Shown in pieces: positions 1-7,613 of a stretch of 13,924 bases of DNA. A program made the translations under genes and the position numbers. Position 1 is the first letter of the stretch; each line of letters begins with the position of its first letter. Origin of the DNA: Planctomycetaceae bacterium (GTDB lineage: Bacteria; Planctomycetota; Planctomycetia; Pirellulales; Thermoguttaceae); the NCBI GenBank assembly GCA_031278315.1, contig JAITKS010000213.1, positions 1 through 13,924 on the forward strand. Direction: 5' to 3'. A model generated the notes under the pieces. The model was not told where the DNA came from. It made no database searches and was given only the letters and a program-made list of their open reading frames with translations.

Positions 1-1117
1 CTTTCATGTTCATACAAAATTTATTCGCAATCAGTTTTTTATTTTTGTAACTTGAAGTCGATTTTAATTGTTCTTGTTGCAAGCCCTGTGTGATATAGAA
101 GTTTATTCTATATTTTTCCAACATTACACCGTTGTCTTCGTCATTTGCGATGCTCTTGCGTTCAACGAGTTTGGAATCTTTGATTTCGTGAGTGTACGGA
201 TTGTGAAAATGTACTCTCTGCGCAAAATTAACGCATTCAATTTTAGCTTCTTCAAAATTAGAATCTGTCAGTGATGTTAAACCAAAATCTACTTCTTTAA
301 GATTTGCTTTTGAAAAATCACAATTCTCAATAAAATAACTTATAAAATTTGTTTTTATCAGTTCGCCGCCTACAAAACTACAGTCTTTAAACGAGATTTG
401 TAAAAATGAACATTCACGAATAGTACACGGCTCTTTAGCACGTACACCATTATTGAATTTGTTAAAATCTACATTGCGTAACGATTGTTGCTTACTCCTG
501 ATTTCATCAAAAATAAGATTATTCAGTTTAAGTTTTTCAAGCGAAATACGTTTTTTATTTGCGGGAACAAGCCGGCATATTTGTTCTATAAATGGGTCAG
601 TTGACAAAAACTGTTCTTGTGAAATTTTCAAATTCGCACCATTAATTTTAGCACCGTAAAATTGACAATCACTCTCTATGAAACTTTGCGAGAAATCGGC
701 ACAGATAAAGTTAGCATAACTGAAATCACAATTCTTAAAACGTACATTTTCGATTCGACTCTTGCCAAATGCCGTTCCAAAATAAGAAACATTATTCACG
801 TAATGCCCCGTGTCATTGCCTCCATAATGCCATCCTGTAAATTTTTGAAAATCAATTAAATTTTTCTCGTTATCGTTAGATGCTTCAGGAAAATAATCGA
901 ATTTGTTTTGTTTTACAGCAGCTGCCCGATATTTTTTTTGGTACTCAGTATCCTCCGCTTCGGTGTAAGGTCCCGATGGTAAATATTCACAATTACAATA
1001 TTCTGAAGTAGTCTGGCATTTATAACAATAATCGTCAGCACCATACACATCAGACAAAATGAACAGAAAAACAGAGTAAACAAACAACACCATCAAAATA
1101 AAATTTTTTCTTAACAT
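1..1117 (-). CDS. Secreted pentapeptide-repeat-like protein, C-terminus cut by window edge
   Basis: I read this frame by hand: it is open from the ATG at 1117 to base 1 (372 codons, no stop), so the gene runs off the window. The start is fixed by AAGGAG at 1125-1130, 7 nt away. Residues 1-26 form a signal peptide (positive MLRKN, a hydrophobic stretch, then SDVYG before ADD), so export is likely. A Cys cluster follows (C31, C34, C41, C43; CYKC and CNC). Two blocks of degenerate pentapeptide repeats, ANFIC/ADFSQ style with F or L at the centre, lie near residues 128-165 and 213-300; these normally build a right-handed quadrilateral beta helix. The two blocks are separated by about 45 residues without clear repeats. 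The function of such exported proteins is generally unknown. The gene lies 158 bp downstream of the LamG/DUF1080 gene on the same strand, so co-transcription is possible. Family call fairly sure, function unknown. Confidence 0.8.
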   Translation of the reverse strand, partial: MLRKNFILMVLFVYSVFLFILSDVYGADDYCYKCQTTSEYCNCEYLPSGPYTEAEDTEYQKKYRAAAVKQNKFDYFPEASNDNEKNLIDFQKFTGWHYGGNDTGHYVNNVSYFGTAFGKSRIENVRFKNCDFSYANFICADFSQSFIESDCQFYGAKINGANLKISQEQFLSTDPFIEQICRLVPANKKRISLEKLKLNNLIFDEIRSKQQSLRNVDFNKFNNGVRAKEPCTIRECSFLQISFKDCSFVGGELIKTNFISYFIENCDFSKANLKEVDFGLTSLTDSNFEEAKIECVNFAQRVHFHNPYTHEIKDSKLVERKSIANDEDNGVMLEKYRINFYITQGLQQEQLKSTSSYKNKKLIANKFCMNMK

Positions 1118-1124
1118 TTTTTAT

Positions 1125-1130
1125 CTCCTT
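1125..1130 (-). promoter_or_regulatory. Shine-Dalgarno site of the pentapeptide-repeat gene
   Basis: The minus strand reads AAGGAG, 7 nt before the ATG at 1117. It supports the start of an edge-truncated gene and contrasts with the SD-less housekeeping genes in this window. Confidence 0.75.
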
Positions 1131-1275
1131 AATTAGTTTATTTGCTTTTTAATTTGTATTCCTGTAATCATAAATATAATCTTCTAAAGCAAGAGTATTA
1201 CAAAACTACAACTATAAAAGTTATATTTATGACTACAGAAATAAATACACAACCACAACAACACGCTATACACTT

Positions 1276-3216
1276 TTAACCGTTAGGTGGAGGCGCGTAC
1301 GGACCTATCTGAATATTTTCAAATTTTACGCCGCTTCCCCAGTGTGTCTGAATGTAGATACGTCCATCTAATTTCTTACTTGCTATTTCTGCATTATTTA
1401 GAATGGGAACATTTTCTCGACTGTAGTACGGGGATGTTATTCCATTGAGGTAAACAAGTAGCTGACCTACTATAACACCTTCTACGCTAACTCCCGTTTT
1501 TCGCCAATATATCTCAATCTCATTACCCTTTTCCCGACAGTTGTCATAATTATTTTTCAACGTATTGAAAAATTTTACCCATGATTTGTTAGGATCGGGA
1601 TCAGATGCTGCATTAGCATAATCATAAACATTGTTATTCAACTCCTGATTGTATCCAATACCATTTAATAAGCGTTCTAATTCCTCATAGTTATTTGGGG
1701 TTACCATGTTGTCTTTAAAAAGAACTTTTTTCTCTGTTGCTAATGGAATACCAGAATAATTTTTATCGCCTATCGTATTGGCCCTATGTTCAAACGCGTC
1801 TATGCCGCTGTAAACAGTAGTACCTGTAGAATCTGTTACGGTAACACGATCTACCATCGCTTTTGTGTCAAGGATGGCTACTTCAAACACTCCGTCGCCA
1901 GCCCCTCTAAAACTGCCGAGTTTTATTCCGCTGTTACCAACGAAACTGATTTTTTTAAGATCATTAGGATCAGTTGTTTCATTGGGGTTGGGGTAATCGG
2001 GTTGCACGTAACCGTTATCACCATTGCGGAGGAACGAATACTTAAATGTCAACTTAAAACCATTTTCATAGGTGTTTTTTGAAAATACGTATCCGTTTTT
2101 TTCATTAACATCATTTTGGTATCCACTTCCTTCTGTTTGTGGACCGATTGCGCCGGGTGCTGGTACTATCGTAGTCAACGAATTATTATTACCGATATCC
2201 CATCCGCTTGGGACAATCCAATCGCTCAAAGTTTGCCGTGCTTTAAACACAACCGTACTCATTAAAATTTTTGCCGTCTCAATGTACAAAAATAATTTAA
2301 CTTTGTCCAAACCATCCTCACGCTTGTTTACGTCCGCACTTTTAGCATAAACAAAATAAGATTGTGTTGTGTCCAGAGAATCACTCGGATTTATATCAAC
2401 ATAAGTGTTATTATCCTTCTTTGCAATCATAAGGTTATCAGTAAACTCAAATTTCAGAGTAATATTACCCGATGCAATTATCTTGAGCGGTACATATTTA
2501 ATGACTTCTGTATTAGCTGGTAATTGATCGGGAAAATACGTGATTGGCTTAGCTACCGTACCACCCATTTCCTGTTCTGCTTTTGCGCGTTCTGCATTTT
2601 TACTTGAATCGTTTATGTAGCCGTTATTGTCAGAGTCCGCTTGAAGTATAGCGGAAACAACCTTATCAAAAACCGCCGCACTAAAGATTTTACCAATGAA
2701 GAATCGTGGTTTCGTAGGCAAATTATGGGAACCTATCATCCATTGTGCATCCGTAACAGCAACTGCCCCTTGTGCATCCGTCGAAGTCCCCATAAGTACA
2801 CCATTGATGTACATCTTCCAAGCAGCCCCATCGTAGAGTCCAACCAAATAGATTTCCTTGCCAATGTGCTTATTTGCATCAAGTGAAACACGAATCTGAT
2901 GGTTCACCTGATCTACCCATGAACCACACTCAAAACCGACCGTAGATTCAGAACCGCGTCCACGTATCCGAAGATATATCTCTGGATCTGTATTATCTCC
3001 GTCACTCTTATTGTGTGAGATAATATAGTGAAATAGATTCAGCACATCATCTATACTTTCGATAAATATGTGTGCAATGAGCGTTATCGTACCTGTAATA
3101 GTTGGTCCGTTAGTGTTCTTGAAAGGTACTTGCTTTGAACCGTCAAAATTTTCATCTCCATTTTCCAAAATTTTGAATAACTCTGGAGAAACCGTGATTG
3201 GTAAATTTTTTGACAT
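1276..3216 (-). CDS. LamG-like / EF-hand-like / DUF1080 multidomain protein
   Basis: A 646-residue protein with a strong ribosome binding site (AAAAGGAGG, 8 nt before ATG). Residues about 40-190 resemble a concanavalin/LamG-type jelly roll: the stretch WKMYINGVLMG then WMIGSHN, then FFIGKIFSAAVFDKVVS is the classic strand pattern. Residues 194-205 (DSDNNGYINDSS) match an EF-hand or dockerin-like calcium loop (D1, D3, N5, G6, I8) without an acid at position 12. Residues about 385-639 fit DUF1080 (3-keto-disaccharide hydrolase fold): FKLTFKYSF, then GNSGIKLGSF, then GVFEVAILDT, and at the end GRIYIQTHWGSGVKFENIQI, which corresponds to the family's closing GxIxLQxHGxxVxFRNIxI. No signal peptide is visible at the N-terminus, odd for a sugar-binding or hydrolytic protein. 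A role in carbohydrate binding or processing is inference; catalytic residues are not identified. It could be a structural or exported-by-other-route protein. Confidence 0.75.
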   Translation of the reverse strand: MSKNLPITVSPELFKILENGDENFDGSKQVPFKNTNGPTITGTITLIAHIFIESIDDVLNLFHYIISHNKSDGDNTDPEIYLRIRGRGSESTVGFECGSWVDQVNHQIRVSLDANKHIGKEIYLVGLYDGAAWKMYINGVLMGTSTDAQGAVAVTDAQWMIGSHNLPTKPRFFIGKIFSAAVFDKVVSAILQADSDNNGYINDSSKNAERAKAEQEMGGTVAKPITYFPDQLPANTEVIKYVPLKIIASGNITLKFEFTDNLMIAKKDNNTYVDINPSDSLDTTQSYFVYAKSADVNKREDGLDKVKLFLYIETAKILMSTVVFKARQTLSDWIVPSGWDIGNNNSLTTIVPAPGAIGPQTEGSGYQNDVNEKNGYVFSKNTYENGFKLTFKYSFLRNGDNGYVQPDYPNPNETTDPNDLKKISFVGNSGIKLGSFRGAGDGVFEVAILDTKAMVDRVTVTDSTGTTVYSGIDAFEHRANTIGDKNYSGIPLATEKKVLFKDNMVTPNNYEELERLLNGIGYNQELNNNVYDYANAASDPDPNKSWVKFFNTLKNNYDNCREKGNEIEIYWRKTGVSVEGVIVGQLLVYLNGITSPYYSRENVPILNNAEIASKKLDGRIYIQTHWGSGVKFENIQIGPYAPPPNG

Positions 3217-3224
3217 TGTTACAA

Positions 3225-3233
3225 CCTCCTTTT
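3225..3233 (-). promoter_or_regulatory. Strong Shine-Dalgarno site of the LamG/DUF1080 gene
   Basis: The minus strand reads AAAAGGAGG, ending 8 nt before the ATG at 3216. This near-perfect anti-SD match decides the start and suggests efficient translation. Further upstream, TTGATT (3293-3298) and TAAAAT (3268-3273) could be -35/-10 boxes, but their 19-bp spacing is long and I do not claim a promoter. Confidence 0.8.
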
Positions 3234-3608
3234 AATTGAAAGATCACTTGTAGTAAATTTGCTGTGAATTTTACTCAAGCAACTCGATTTTCAATCAAAC
3301 TTACTTTACTTGTTACGAAATCAACAGGAGAAACTTACGTCCGATTTTTAAAAGAATTTTTTTGTGAAAGACGCAAACTAGATCGAGTCAATTTGACAAC
3401 AAATGTTTCTAGTCAACGAAACTAGAACACAGCATTTTAACTGCTCGCAAAAATATGTAAACAGTAACCAAAGTAGAGGAGTAGATTGTGATATTATTCA
3501 AAATCTAAAGCTAGTTGAAACTCGGCGTTTTGGTGATATAATGTTCGACCTTACTTTGCGAAAGATTTATTTATATAGTGAAATTCTAAAAACTATTTTA
3601 GTAGGAAT

Positions 3609-3621
3609 GCAGGTGTCCTGC
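3609..3621. repeat. Small GC hairpin GCAGG-TGT-CCTGC
   Basis: A perfect 5-bp stem with a 3-nt loop (GCAGG, TGT, CCTGC), flanked by AGTA and TACT that extend the symmetry. It sits 24 bp before the CGGTCG hairpin and has the same architecture, a GC stem and tri-loop inside AT-rich DNA. Confidence 0.55.
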
Positions 3622-3645
3622 CTGTACTATAAACGCTTAAATATG

Positions 3646-3660
3646 CGGTCGCGACGACCG
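3646..3660. repeat. CGGTCG tri-loop hairpin, copy 1
   Basis: CGGTCG-CGA-CGACCG: a perfect 6-bp stem with a 3-nt loop in the context AAATATG...AGTTCCT. The same hairpin recurs at 6199-6213 (loop TCT on the plus strand) and in decayed form at 8452-8468. It is a dispersed palindromic unit in non-coding DNA; its role is unknown. Confidence 0.7.
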
Positions 3661-3737
3661 AGTTCCTTCTAAAAATAAATTAGCCGTGAAATGACAACGT
3701 GAATTTTAGATTTTAGATTTATGATTTATGATTTATA

Positions 3738-3820
3738 GGAATTTCTAAAAACTTCGTTCCCTCTCGATTCTATCCTTAAAAAATAAGAGTGTGCGAATAT
3801 TTTTTGTGAATAGAAAATTG
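3738..3820 (+). repeat. Dispersed ~83-bp repeat, copy upstream of fabF
   Basis: Hand alignment with 13337-13419 shows shared blocks in the same order: CTTCTAAAAA-like start, GTTYCCT, TCCTTAAAAAA, TGCGARTATTT and GCGAATA/GTGAATA end. The two copies share no coding content. This one ends 59 bp before the fabF start, so it may contribute to its leader or promoter. It begins with the motif GAATTTCTAAAAACT that also starts the foldback at 8412. Confidence 0.65.
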
Positions 3821-3879
3821 TTTTTTTAGAAGTATCCGATAGTGAAAGTAGTTTAAAATATTTTGTAACGATAATTATT

Positions 3880-5190
3880 ATGAGACGTGTTGTAATTACA
3901 GGAATAGGTTTAGTTACGCCGATAGGTCATGAGACTGAAACAGTTTGGCGTCGGCTTTTGGCGGGCGAATCGGGAGTAAGTAAAATTACTCTTTTTGATG
4001 CGGGTAATTTTCCAACTCAGATAGCAGCTGAGGTCAAGGATTTTGACATGTCTGTTATAGGTGAAAATCCAATTGATTGGAACTCACAAGACAGACATAC
4101 CCGATTTGCAATCGGCGCAGGATTCAAGGCAATGACCGACGCCGGATTATGGGATGCAAAAAATAAAACGAAATCTTTTCAATATGATTCTGATCGGATT
4201 GGCGTTTACACTGGCGCAGGTGAAGGAGAACAAGATTTCGACAATTTTACAAAAATGGTTTTGGCTAGTATCGACAGCGACGCAAATGGCGAATTTGATA
4301 TGGGCAAATTTATTCAATGCGGTGTCGAAATTCTTGATCCGATTAAAGAAATTGAACAGGAGCCTCACATGCCTGCGGCTCATCTTGCGTCGATGTTTCA
4401 TGCGTTTGGACCGAATGCGAATTGTCTTACAGCGTGTTCGGCAAGTCCGCAAGCAGTTGGTGAGGCAGTGCAAATAATAAAACGCGAAGAAGCCGATTTG
4501 ATGATCGCAGGCGGTGCACATTCGATGATTCATCCGTTTGGAGTTACAGGATTTAATCTATTGACTGCGTTGAGTACAAACAATTCTGATCCGGCGGGAG
4601 CGTCGCGTCCGTTTGATAGGGAGCGGGACGGATTTGTTTTAGGCGAAGGTGCAGCTATGGTCATACTTGAAGAGCTTAGTCATGCACAAAATAGAGGTGC
4701 AAAAATTTATGGTGAATTAGCTGGTTACGGAGCTACGGCGGATGCTTTCAGAATAACTGATATTCATCCTGACGGACGGGGTGCAATTGGATGTATGAAA
4801 CAAGCTCTCGACAATGCCGAACTAACAACAGATGACGTCAACTATATAAACGCACATGGAACGAGTACGACTGTTAATGATCGGGTTGAATCTTTAGCGA
4901 TACGTAAATTATTTGGCGAGCGTGCGTATAAAATACCTGTATCGAGTACGAAAAGTGTAACAGGACATCTTGTAGCAGCGGCGGGAGTGAGTGAGTTGAT
5001 TTATTGTATTTTGGCGATACGTGACGGAATAGTACCTCCGACGATAAATTATCATACACCGGACCCGGATTGTGATCTTGACTATGTTCCGAACAAGGCG
5101 CGGGAGATGAAAGTAGATGTCGTGTTGAGTAATAGTTTCGGATTTGGCGGACAAAATGTAACGCTTGTAATAAAGCGTTTTACAAAATAA
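3880..5190 (+). CDS. fabF: Beta-ketoacyl-ACP synthase II (FabF/KASII)
   Basis: Condensing enzyme of type II fatty acid synthesis, cytosolic: it decarboxylates malonyl-ACP and adds two carbons to an acyl-ACP. The whole thiolase-fold family pattern is present: RRVVITGIGLVTPIG at the N-terminus, nucleophile Cys186 in TACSAS, His326 in NAHGTST, Lys358 in SSTKSVTGH, His363 in TGHLVAAAG, and NSFGFGGQN near the C-terminus. It has 436 residues against about 412 in E. coli FabF; essentially all the excess lies before the active-site Cys (Cys186 versus Cys163), in residues about 118-168, which include an EF-hand-like DSDANGEFD. The bulky-free TACSAS replaces the usual TACTSG/TACATG. No Shine-Dalgarno is visible before the ATG. 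The gene stands alone, not in a fab operon; no acpP is visible. Because of the insertion, a specialised KAS of a secondary pathway remains possible. Confidence 0.92.
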   Translation: MRRVVITGIGLVTPIGHETETVWRRLLAGESGVSKITLFDAGNFPTQIAAEVKDFDMSVIGENPIDWNSQDRHTRFAIGAGFKAMTDAGLWDAKNKTKSFQYDSDRIGVYTGAGEGEQDFDNFTKMVLASIDSDANGEFDMGKFIQCGVEILDPIKEIEQEPHMPAAHLASMFHAFGPNANCLTACSASPQAVGEAVQIIKREEADLMIAGGAHSMIHPFGVTGFNLLTALSTNNSDPAGASRPFDRERDGFVLGEGAAMVILEELSHAQNRGAKIYGELAGYGATADAFRITDIHPDGRGAIGCMKQALDNAELTTDDVNYINAHGTSTTVNDRVESLAIRKLFGERAYKIPVSSTKSVTGHLVAAAGVSELIYCILAIRDGIVPPTINYHTPDPDCDLDYVPNKAREMKVDVVLSNSFGFGGQNVTLVIKRFTK

Positions 5191-5258
5191 TAGAACAGAA
5201 ACGTGATTCGGATTCAGTTTTTTGAGTTCGTATTTTTATTATTAAATAAATAACAAAA

Positions 5259-5507
5259 ATGAGTCTTTTTGGTTTTTTGAACAAGAGTGCGGGATATATA
5301 CCGCTTTTTAATGATCTTTGTACGTATCACAAGATTGATAGAAATGGCAGAACGTTATTGAATAATATTGCTCAAAAGTTTAGTTCTGACAATCCGATAA
5401 AAATTTTCCTTGATAGTGACTGTTTACAAAAAGCTGTTTCGGATCCAGAGTTTACAGATTCTGTTGAAAAAATTAACGAATACCTCACAAAATGGTTCGG
5501 TGAATAA
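5259..5507 (+). CDS. Small hypothetical protein, 82 residues
   Basis: A short ORF that starts 68 bp after fabF on the same strand and ends just before the repeats at 5522. The protein starts MSLFGFLNKSAGYIPLF and ends in an amphipathic, acidic helix-like stretch (DPEFTDSVEKINEYLTKWFGE in two parts around residues 62-82). It has no signal peptide, no clear membrane helix and no family I recognise. No Shine-Dalgarno is visible, but neighbouring real genes lack one too. Mixed charged/hydrophobic composition and the absence of repeat sequence make it more credible than the other short ORFs, but it could still be chance. Confidence 0.45.
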   Translation: MSLFGFLNKSAGYIPLFNDLCTYHKIDRNGRTLLNNIAQKFSSDNPIKIFLDSDCLQKAVSDPEFTDSVEKINEYLTKWFGE

Positions 5508-5527
5508 TATTCCAAAGAATAACAGTT

Positions 5528-5627
5528 GTAATATATCAGTGAAATATTTTCGCAACTGTCTATTTTGACATCTTGTGTTTAATTTTTTTAACACGAAAAA
5601 CACGAAAAGACGAAATACTCGAAAAAA
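5528..5627. repeat. Half copy of the GTAATATATCAGTG element
   Basis: It begins GTAATATATCAGTGAAAT at 5528, like the left end of the element at 8182, and continues into a similar tract of CACGAAAA motifs (5590-5627; compare 8221-8251). The matching inverted right end is not visible, so it looks truncated. A 7-bp stem ACAGTTG/CAACTGT (5522-5528 with 5553-5559) overlaps its start. The remainder of the gap up to the tRNA (5628-5815) is plain A/T-rich sequence with nothing I can name. Confidence 0.55.
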
Positions 5628-5815
5628 ATAAAAAAATAAATAAGGAATAAAACAATAAATTTTTCGTTATCCAATACGAAATTTTATCCAACTTTCCAGA
5701 ACGAACAATTTAAAAATTTTTAGACTCATAATTTAATAGCGTTAAATAATTAATAGAGTGAAATAGTTAATAGAGTAAAATAAAAAGAGGAATCTCCTAA
5801 TTCCCCTAGTAAAAC

Positions 5816-5889
5816 TACGCCCGAAGGGATTCGAACCCCCAACCCTCGGTTCCGAAGACCGATGCGCTATCCAGTTGCGCCACGGACGC
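5816..5889 (-). tRNA. tRNA-Arg (anticodon TCG)
   Basis: The minus strand folds into a complete 74-nt cloverleaf: acceptor GCGTCCG with CGGGCGT (G1-U72 and one further G-U), D arm GCGC/GCGC, anticodon stem TCGGT/ACCGA enclosing CTTCGGA, and a T arm with GGTTCGAATCC. U33 followed by TCG gives anticodon UCG, which reads CGA and other CGN arginine codons. The discriminator is A73 and CCA is not encoded, so it must be added after transcription. It is a solitary tRNA, with no rRNA or other tRNA nearby. Confidence 0.95.
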
Positions 5890-6159
5890 ATAAATTGTTC
5901 TTAATCCAAAATTGAAAAAATATAATTATCTAAATAATAATTACCATCATTCAAAATTTAGCCCAATATCCTACCAACTCCTCAACTATCTGCAATCCCC
6001 CCCTAACATTTTGAATATCAACCTAGTATTAGAATTCATAACTATTCAGTAGATTTACTATACTCATTACACTTTAAATTTCAGTTTTCGTCTTAAACTA
6101 AACTCGCCCTGAAAGGACGAATTCATAGACAATTTTTTGACTCAAAAACAAGTTGTATT
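5890..6159. other. Intergenic, no recognised feature
   Basis: This A/T-rich stretch lies upstream of the tRNA and downstream of the DHH phosphoesterase gene, both on the minus strand. It must contain the tRNA promoter, but I see no clear -35/-10 pair. There is no ORF worth calling and no repeat except the element that begins at 6160. Confidence 0.5.
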
Positions 6160-6247
6160 GTAATATATCAGTGGAATAATTTATTGTTTTCAGGAACACG
6201 GTCGTCTCGACCGCATCTTTAGTTTTGTTTTTTCACTGATACATTAC
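6160..6247. repeat. MITE-like element, 88 bp, overlapping the nrnA stop
   Basis: Terminal inverted repeats GTAATATATCAGTGGAAT (from 6160) and its near-complement ending TTTCACTGATACATTAC at 6247 enclose 88 bp. The centre holds the CGGTCG-TCT-CGACCG hairpin (6199-6213). The right end supplies the last bases of the phosphoesterase gene: its TAA stop is bases 2-4 of the terminal repeat. There is no coding capacity. It may also act in mRNA 3'-end formation. Confidence 0.7.
6199..6213. repeat. CGGTCG tri-loop hairpin, copy 2
   Basis: CGGTCG-TCT-CGACCG, a perfect 6-bp stem with 3-nt loop. On the minus strand the context is GATGCGGTCG...TGTTCCT, matching copy 1 at 3646-3660 on the plus strand, so the hairpin with its flanks is shared and not just the palindrome. 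Confidence 0.7.
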
Positions 6248-7308
6248 TTATTTGTGTTATTCAAAGCGTTTTCTATTGCATTTATTGCTTGTTTTTTCGT
6301 TTCTTCAAAAGATAATTTTACAGTTGCTCCGGCAGCTCTTTTATGTCCTCCGCCGGCGAATAGTCCGGCAATTTTGTTACAGTCGATTTCATTACGGCTG
6401 CGGAAACTTAACTTAAAACTTCCGTCATCCAGCTCCATAATCAACAACGATACCTGCGAATCTTTTACTTTTAACATCATACTCGAAATCCCTTCCGTTT
6501 CTGAACTATTCGCATTGGCGATTTTTAAGTCTTCAAGTAAAATTTTTGCACACATTAATTGCCCGTCACAAAACGATTCTACATTAGCAAAAGTTCTGCC
6601 GATTAAACGAATCCGTCCTATTGATTCTTGCTCATAAATTGACCTGTAAACTTTCGCCGGAACAACACCGGCATCAATCAATCTAGCTACAGTCCGGTGC
6701 GTATCAGCATTGACATTTGCATAAGCAAACCAACCAGTATCCGCAACAATCGAAACAAAAATCGAAAACGCAATATCATAATTCAACTCGATCCCTAAAG
6801 CATCTGCTGCTCTCACAACAAGTATTCCGGTTGCCTCCGCTGCCGAGTCAACAAACCATTCCGCCCCAAGATCCTCCCACGATTCGTGATGATCTAAAAC
6901 CAACTTCACCGCTTTAGAATCACGAATAATTTGAGCCATATCTCCCAGCTGAGACCAAACACCCGTGTCGAGTATCATTATCAAATCAACTCCGGATAAC
7001 CAATCACGCATCTCGTCTGTCAATTGTTCGAGTCCTGTTACTTTATGTAACGGGTCAAGAAAAACTAAAGTTGACGGTAAAACATGATGATTAAGTATCC
7101 GAGCATCTTTGCCAAGTTGCGTAAGAATATGAAACATCGCAAGCTCACTACCAAGACAATCGCCGTCTGGACGCCGATGCGCTGTCAAAAGAACACGTTT
7201 TGACTCTTTAATCCGCAAAACAAAATTGTGCCAATTGATCTGCTTACGCTGCTCAAGAATTGCGATCTCATTGTTACGATCTACATTCGAATAAATCGTT
7301 GATTCCAT
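6244..7308 (-). CDS. nrnA: DHH/DHHA1 phosphoesterase, NrnA type (nanoRNase / pAp phosphatase)
   Basis: A cytosolic Mn-dependent phosphoesterase of 354 residues. The N-terminal DHH domain shows HRRPDGDCLGSE (His44, Asp48, Asp50), LDTG (Asp114), the signature DHH at 139-141 (VLDHHESW) and SIVADTGWF (Asp190). The C-terminal DHHA1 domain shows FAGGGHKRAAGA (318-328), the substrate-binding GGGH motif. NrnA-type members degrade 2-5-nt RNAs and in many bacteria also dephosphorylate 3'-phosphoadenosine 5'-phosphate; which activity dominates here cannot be read from sequence. The N-terminal ~35 residues before the first motif are longer than usual, so a downstream start is possible; no Shine-Dalgarno is visible. 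The stop codon lies inside the end of the repeat at 6160-6247, suggesting insertion at the gene's very end. It stands alone, 305 bp from arfB. Confidence 0.9.
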   Translation of the reverse strand: MESTIYSNVDRNNEIAILEQRKQINWHNFVLRIKESKRVLLTAHRRPDGDCLGSELAMFHILTQLGKDARILNHHVLPSTLVFLDPLHKVTGLEQLTDEMRDWLSGVDLIMILDTGVWSQLGDMAQIIRDSKAVKLVLDHHESWEDLGAEWFVDSAAEATGILVVRAADALGIELNYDIAFSIFVSIVADTGWFAYANVNADTHRTVARLIDAGVVPAKVYRSIYEQESIGRIRLIGRTFANVESFCDGQLMCAKILLEDLKIANANSSETEGISSMMLKVKDSQVSLLIMELDDGSFKLSFRSRNEIDCNKIAGLFAGGGHKRAAGATVKLSFEETKKQAINAIENALNNTNK

Positions 7309-7442
7309 AAATTTATTTTAACAGTTGAATTTGTTGGTTAATGTTTTCAATATTTTTCGTAGATACGTAACTATTTATCTGGAATATAATTTTCATATTT
7401 TGAAATTCAATTTCATTTATCGTAACGAAAAAAAAATAAACG

Positions 7443-7510
7443 AAAAATTCTGTAAAGATAAAATGTATTGTATCTCTACGTTTCGGTTTTATTTTTTGTA
7501 ACGAAAAATG
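7443..7510 (-). repeat. 68-bp palindrome-centred repeat, copy A
   Basis: Tandem with copy B (period 76 bp) and inverted relative to the copies at 11345 and 11465. On the minus strand the unit reads TTTTCGTTACAAAAAATAAA, then CGAAAC, then a palindromic core of the AGATACAAT/ATTTTATCT type, then TACAGAATTTTT. The 74-codon ORF that covers this copy is a product of the repeat, not a gene. Confidence 0.75.
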
Positions 7511-7518
7511 TAATAAAC

Positions 7519-7586
7519 AAAAATTCTGTTGAGACAAAATGTATTGTGTCTCGATGTTTCGGTTTTATTTTTTGTAACGAAAAATG
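7519..7586 (-). repeat. 68-bp palindrome-centred repeat, copy B
   Basis: A near-identical neighbour of copy A: only the palindromic core and a few bases differ, for example GAGACAAAATG versus AAGATAAAATG. Differences in both halves of the core look compensatory in part (GTGTCTC versus GTATCTC), as expected if the RNA or DNA fold matters. Confidence 0.75.
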
Positions 7587-7613
7587 AATTTCAAGAGAAA
7601 AAAGTACAGTTAT

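Larger units (their letters stand above)
3217..3879. other. Repeat-rich intergenic region between divergent genes
   Basis: This 663-bp gap separates the divergent LamG/DUF1080 gene (minus) and fabF (plus), so it must hold both promoters. From 3580 it is a mosaic: GAAATTCTAAAAACTATTTTAG, two small hairpins (3609-3621 and 3646-3660), a short A/T microsatellite-like tract (3702-3737, repeated ATGATTT units), and a unit of about 83 bp shared with 13337-13419. I see no convincing protein-coding ORF and no clear sigma-70 promoter. Confidence 0.6.

Noticed and set aside
68..859. Three plus-strand ORFs of 65-68 codons
   Set aside because: They are antisense to a continuous minus-strand frame with a ribosome site, signal peptide and pentapeptide repeats.
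3268..3298. Sigma-70-like promoter for the LamG/DUF1080 gene
   Set aside because: TTGATT and TAAAAT are 19 bp apart and such matches are common in AT-rich DNA; mentioned only as a possibility.
3403..3672. 89-codon plus-strand ORF upstream of fabF
   Set aside because: Its end runs through the GCAGG and CGGTCG hairpins and the product has no recognisable pattern; no ribosome site.
5191..5258. Rho-independent terminator after fabF, suggested by a T-tract near 5219
   Set aside because: I could not find a credible GC stem directly before the T-tract.
5590..5627. Possible CRISPR-like array from repeated CACGAAAA motifs
   Set aside because: Units are short, imperfect and without regular spacers; the same motifs form the hairpin interior of the element at 8182-8382, and no cas gene is present.
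7313..7537. 74-codon minus-strand ORF upstream of the phosphoesterase gene
   Set aside because: It overlaps 68-bp repeat copy A and part of copy B; its sequence is low-complexity Phe/Lys/Ile.
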